Origin: JBBDXA01 sp040902585
Lineage (GTDB): Bacteria > Planctomycetota > Phycisphaerae > Phycisphaerales > Phycisphaeraceae
Direction of reading: 5' to 3'
Assembly: GCA_040902585.1 (NCBI GenBank)
Contig: JBBDXA010000208.1
Span: 1-15,513 of the forward strand
DNA: 15,513 nucleotides
Shown: piece after piece, positions 13,401-15,513 of the stretch
Layout: the number at the start of each line of letters is the position of its first letter
Position numbering within the stretch: position 1 is the stretch's first letter
Made by a program: the position numbers and the translations under genes
Notes under the pieces: generated by a model
The model's input: only the letters and a program-made list of their open reading frames with translations
Databases searched by the model: none
Told to the model about the DNA's origin: nothing

Positions 13401-13527
13401 TTCGGACTCCAAGACCTTGATGGATGCCGAGCAGGCCTACATCGACACCGGCGGCAGTTTCGATGCTGTCATCGTTTCGCTTCTGACCTCCGATTCCTTC
13501 ATCTACCGCAAAGCCATTGAGAACTGA
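10429..13527 (+). CDS. Planctomycete-type cytochrome c protein with DUF1592-DUF1588-DUF1585
   Basis: 1032 residues from ATG 10429; ATG 10498 (MARSLACVLMFVLLFVAQAGA) is an equally good signal-peptide start 23 codons later. The frame is open further upstream, but that would overlap the DUF1080 gene. A PSCyt1 haem motif lies at C62-S-T-C65-H66 followed by GPKRQKGDVRIDTL. From about residue 465 come DUF1595-like and DUF1592 parts (LILSSEFAYRSEFG, then RRMLSPHDASYSIAYAL near 538, FEELLTTDKFYVYH). DUF1588 lies near 808-912 with GLLTHPAWL and a second CxxCH at C880-W-R-C883-H884 (CHERMNPLGYAFESYDDFGRYR). DUF1585 covers 958-1030. The usual DUF1587 region is not recognisable: residues 130-460 are divergent. 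The stop is 4 bases before the DUF1552 gene. Family function is unproven; periplasmic redox linked to sugar or polymer breakdown is the common inference. Confidence 0.9.
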   Translation: MMKSNRIIQLSGALLCMPGGLTPMARSLACVLMFVLLFVAQAGAAPLLEADKEVPLLLGKYCSTCHGPKRQKGDVRIDTLGVLDLPARLDVLNKIQEQVYLGDMPPEDELQPTATERALLNDWLSKELGKHKASKLEQKLQKPEYANYVDHEKLFSGEYRNLPGFTHDRRWLISEYIFNAKFQRLLENQTRGKHGGQMTVVQGGSRIQGLSLTNPFLLPNRSGVRYYANEDLTGGHLSSMLTNAQKTSVYITDYLVKRKNGKYLPAISRIMELEDKHQATLASRRSFLTSFIDRVCADLYGSKNDSLLPTFTPVKLAEPEGLKEGETYKKAPFQVAHNMLKALEGDTTVHQFLLDPQRTKMSDEDFQLLCERTWFYYGDHERTIQGRVTILRDYLPEIREVVAKDSRKIKLVEYKLLDPAEMEIIRGSIRKHRSQGDRYIQIIEKCMADWEKQFQQERIAAGQPTDELLLELIEQLFVQILERSPESVETQEFLALAKSYTNSLGRLKAIQKLIQTLILSSEFAYRSEFGAGEPDQHGRRMLSPHDASYSIAYALTDQSPDAELAEAARTGRLATREDYKREVVRILKKRDTYYLIDPFLADRSFADNTTDTAIRKLRFIREFFGYPAALTIFKDEKRFGGDRLGDATARLLSETDRSVDFILQKDRNVFEELLTTDKFYVYHDGDNERMQAASDRIKKIYDYFKDHDWKNFKKEDLLTHRDFLKEVKMRNIDPDKPDSGTRQGSPIQLFKMSMTSITARLDKGQKEAAPFDLFRGYGYDFMVGYNVSTFFNISLDNWDYQTIQPAKVAHRKGLLTHPAWLIAHAQNTETDPVHRGKWVREKLLAGTIPDIPITVDAAIPEDHDKTLRARLASATENSYCWRCHERMNPLGYAFESYDDFGRYRLQESLEYPKHLIKKNPDEWKLLSDTRDIYNTMPVDSTGYLSGTGDDSLDGPVKDAMDLADRLGKSRRVRQSIIRHAFRYFMGRNETLSDSKTLMDAEQAYIDTGGSFDAVIVSLLTSDSFIYRKAIEN

Positions 13528-13531
13528 AACC

Positions 13532-14914
13532 ATGATCAACCGAAGAGAATTCATGCTGGCATCGGTGCTTGGACCCGGCGCGATGGCGCTGGCGCCGTCC
13601 TTCAATCAGCTCTTTGCCGCCCTGGCAGGGCCTGGGATTCCCAAGCGTTTCATCTTCATCCGCAAATCAAGCGGGCTGCGCCCACTCGAGGTCGCCCCGC
13701 TCAACCTTTCCGACAAACACAAGGCACTCGATGAAAAGAAGCTGCCCCTTGAAGTGGACCTGGACAAGCTTGAACTGCCCAAGTGGCTGCGCGGCTTAGA
13801 TGCCCACAAGCAGCACATGACTCTGTTGCAAGGGCTCTCAGCCAAGATGAGTGAGAACGTTCACTACTCGTTCTCCTCCGTCATGGGCTGCTTCAAGTCC
13901 AACCGCAACACCCTCAGCGCCATCAAGCGGACGACGGTGGATTTCGAACTGGCCAAGCTGTTCCCCTCGCCGTTTGGTCATGTCGAATTATCCTTCGCTG
14001 GTGGCCGAACGGGCATCGTCGATGGCTACTCCGCACCGGCTCCGCAGACCCGCAACTACTGCTATGCCGACCCGGAGACCGCACGCAACGAACTGTTCAA
14101 ATCCGTCCTGAATCCCGAGGCTGTTAATTCCGACAACGACATGCTCGCCTTCCTCCAGAGCAAAGAGGGACGCAAGGCAACCGGCATCGGCGGCCACGAA
14201 AAAAGACGACAGGAGATGCATGTCGATTCGATCGAGGCCATCCGTCAGCGCAACACGCAACTGATCAAGATGGCGGGATCACTCGCCAGCCATCTGCCCA
14301 AGATCGCGCCCGTCCATGCCGACGGCGGCCCCAACGCCAGCACACCCGAGAAGCAGGCCGCCATGACGGACGTGCTCATCGCGGCTCTCGTCGCAGGCCT
14401 GACCAACGTCATCACCTACACCATCGACGACCTGGGCACCCCCATCACCGGCCTGCCTGGCAACGAGACCGATCGCGTGGGCATCCACCCGCTGGGGCAC
14501 GACGAAGCCTTCGGCGGCGTCCCCGCCTGGAAGACCCGCGAGCAGATCCGCATCAGCCACGTCAATCAGATCGTGACCATCGTTGAGCGCCTCAAGCAGG
14601 TCCCCGAAGGCAAGGGCACCATGTTTGATAGCACCATGATCATGTACTTCCCCGAGAACGGCGAAACCCACCACGGCATCGGCCTCGAGTCTCCATTCCT
14701 CATCATGGCCGGCGATAACTGCAACCTGAACCTGGGCGGCCGCTACCTCCGCCTGCCGTTCCTGGGCAACGAAGGACACAAGACCCTGGGCAACTGGTAC
14801 ACAACGCTCCTGAACGCGCACGGAAACCCCATCGAACACTACGGCGATCTCGACCTGGAGATGGCGCGCAAGAAGCTGCCGCAGACCGGACCCATCCGGC
14901 AACTGATGGCGTGA
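13532..14914 (+). CDS. DUF1552 protein with Tat signal
   Basis: 460 residues from ATG 13532, four bases after the stop of the cytochrome gene, so the two are almost certainly co-translated. The N-terminus INRREFMLASVLGPGAMALAP is a Tat-type signal (RR plus hydrophobic stretch). The body is DUF1552: PKRFIFIRKSSG at the start, MTLLQGLSAKMSENVHYS, the HVNQIVTIVERLK helix, and the late MYFPENGETHH plus GGRYLRLP motifs. Conserved His-rich loops (HPLGHDEAF, ENGETHHG) could bind metal. In planctomycetes and verrucomicrobia DUF1552 or DUF1501 genes pair with DUF1592/1585 cytochrome genes, as here, which suggests a complex. The function is not established; folding before export through Tat fits a cofactor-bearing protein. 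Confidence 0.88.
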   Translation: MINRREFMLASVLGPGAMALAPSFNQLFAALAGPGIPKRFIFIRKSSGLRPLEVAPLNLSDKHKALDEKKLPLEVDLDKLELPKWLRGLDAHKQHMTLLQGLSAKMSENVHYSFSSVMGCFKSNRNTLSAIKRTTVDFELAKLFPSPFGHVELSFAGGRTGIVDGYSAPAPQTRNYCYADPETARNELFKSVLNPEAVNSDNDMLAFLQSKEGRKATGIGGHEKRRQEMHVDSIEAIRQRNTQLIKMAGSLASHLPKIAPVHADGGPNASTPEKQAAMTDVLIAALVAGLTNVITYTIDDLGTPITGLPGNETDRVGIHPLGHDEAFGGVPAWKTREQIRISHVNQIVTIVERLKQVPEGKGTMFDSTMIMYFPENGETHHGIGLESPFLIMAGDNCNLNLGGRYLRLPFLGNEGHKTLGNWYTTLLNAHGNPIEHYGDLDLEMARKKLPQTGPIRQLMA

Positions 14915-15026
14915 CCGTCCGCTTGACGACCGCCGCCATGTCTGCGCTCCACAGGAGAGGGATTGCCCAGAGAGTACCCGTCGAAAATGCCGATCGCCGG
15001 GCTGAAGCGCGCGGCCGACCAACCTG

Positions 15027-15513
15027 TCAACCGCCAAGCTGGATTCCGTACGGCTGGGCCAGGGCGTTCAGTTGGGCCAGCACTTGCTCCTCGCTGCGGC
15101 CCATCTGGGAGAGCAAGCCGGCGTAGTTGTTAAAGGCCCCCTGCAAATGCGGGTGGTGATAGCCGGTGACTTTGGTGAACTTCAGGAAGATTTCAACCAT
15201 TCGCCGCATCAACGGCTCGGCTTCCGCCAGCCGGTTCGTGTCTTGGAGCAACTGCGCCAGGTTGTTGAGGCTGATGGCGACCTCGGGGTGATCCTTGCCG
15301 AAACTCTGCTCGTCGATCGCCAGGGCCCGACGCATCAACGGCTCGGCCTCCGCCTGCCGGTTCGTGGCCTTAAGCAACTGCGCCAGGTTGTTGAGGCGAA
15401 TGGCGACCTTGGGGTGATCCTTGCCGAAACTCTGCTCGTCGATCGCCAAGGCCCGCCGCATCAACGGCTCGGCCTCCGCCTGCCGGTTCGTGGCCTGGAG
15501 CAATAGCGCCAGG
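15027..15513 (-). CDS. C-terminus of a TPR (kinesin-light-chain repeat) protein, start outside window
   Basis: The frame is open from the right edge (15513) to TGA 15029-15027, about 162 residues. It holds 42-residue repeats of the TPR_12 type: AEAEPLMRRALAIDEQSFGKDHP twice in near-identical form, a diverged third unit (AEAEPLMRRMVEIFLKF), and a half-repeat ending in LAQPYGIQLGG. Such tails end many bacterial STAND proteins (NB-ARC or TIR upstream) and act as ligand or partner sensors; the head is not visible, so class is unknown. It converges on the DUF1552 gene across 112 bases in which I see no clear terminator. It is on the same strand as the TIR-NB-ARC-TPR gene at the other end, but the repeat sequences differ, so it is a separate paralogue. 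Confidence 0.88.
   Translation of the reverse strand, partial: LALLLQATNRQAEAEPLMRRALAIDEQSFGKDHPKVAIRLNNLAQLLKATNRQAEAEPLMRRALAIDEQSFGKDHPEVAISLNNLAQLLQDTNRLAEAEPLMRRMVEIFLKFTKVTGYHHPHLQGAFNNYAGLLSQMGRSEEQVLAQLNALAQPYGIQLGG
15295..15513 (-). repeat. 126-bp TPR-coding tandem repeat, nearly identical copies
   Basis: Units begin at 15295 and 15421. Over the 93 bases of the second unit that are visible, I count six differences, four of them in one short cluster near 15497-15505. The array continues beyond the window. Confidence 0.85.

Noticed and set aside
14915..15026. Possible bidirectional terminator between convergent genes
   Set aside because: No convincing stem followed by a T-run on either strand.

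Overview
The window looks like a piece of a Planctomycetota (or close PVC relative) chromosome. The evidence is the gene families. A secreted DUF1080 protein, a planctomycete-type cytochrome c protein (PSCyt1/DUF1592/DUF1588/DUF1585) and a DUF1552 Tat-exported partner sit in one row. A PEP-CTERM exported protein is present, and TPR-rich STAND genes lie at both edges. Overall base composition is moderately GC-rich, with an AT-richer island in the middle. No rRNA, tRNA, CRISPR array or intact transposase was found.

Left arm (1-2995, minus strand): a candidate immune/conflict cassette. It reads, from right to left, a short RyR-domain gene (2671-2348), a 37-codon remnant carrying the diagnostic N-terminus of a DUF4062 domain (2329-2216), and a large TIR-NB-ARC-TPR protein (2170 to beyond base 1). 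All three lie in the same reading frame, separated only by stop codons. The large gene is open over everything seen; the other two look decayed or truncated. The 3' part of the large gene is made of 126-bp TPR units with almost identical DNA.

Divergent from it (2996-4175, plus strand) is a JmjC/cupin-8 Fe(II)/2-oxoglutarate oxygenase strikingly like the asparaginyl hydroxylase FIH, followed by an overlapping weak small ORF. The divergent control region holds a textbook G-quadruplex motif and a perfect 12-bp tandem repeat.

Middle (4176-9632, plus strand): a long upstream region with a possible sigma-54-like site leads to a 903-residue surface protein. It combines a signal peptide, a beta-rich N-terminal half, an alpha/beta-hydrolase with a visible Ser-Asp-His triad, and a PEP-CTERM sorting tail. 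A hairpin on its stop codon separates it from a low-GC polytopic GT-C type glycosyltransferase whose start is unusual. A 510-bp noncoding stretch full of inverted repeats follows.

Right arm (9633-14914, plus strand): a tight three-gene unit of DUF1080, cytochrome/DUF1592-1588-1585 and DUF1552 proteins, all with export signals. This looks like a periplasmic or surface module, perhaps for oxidised sugar or polysaccharide handling. The edge (15027-15513, minus strand) is the C-terminus of another 42-residue-repeat TPR protein.
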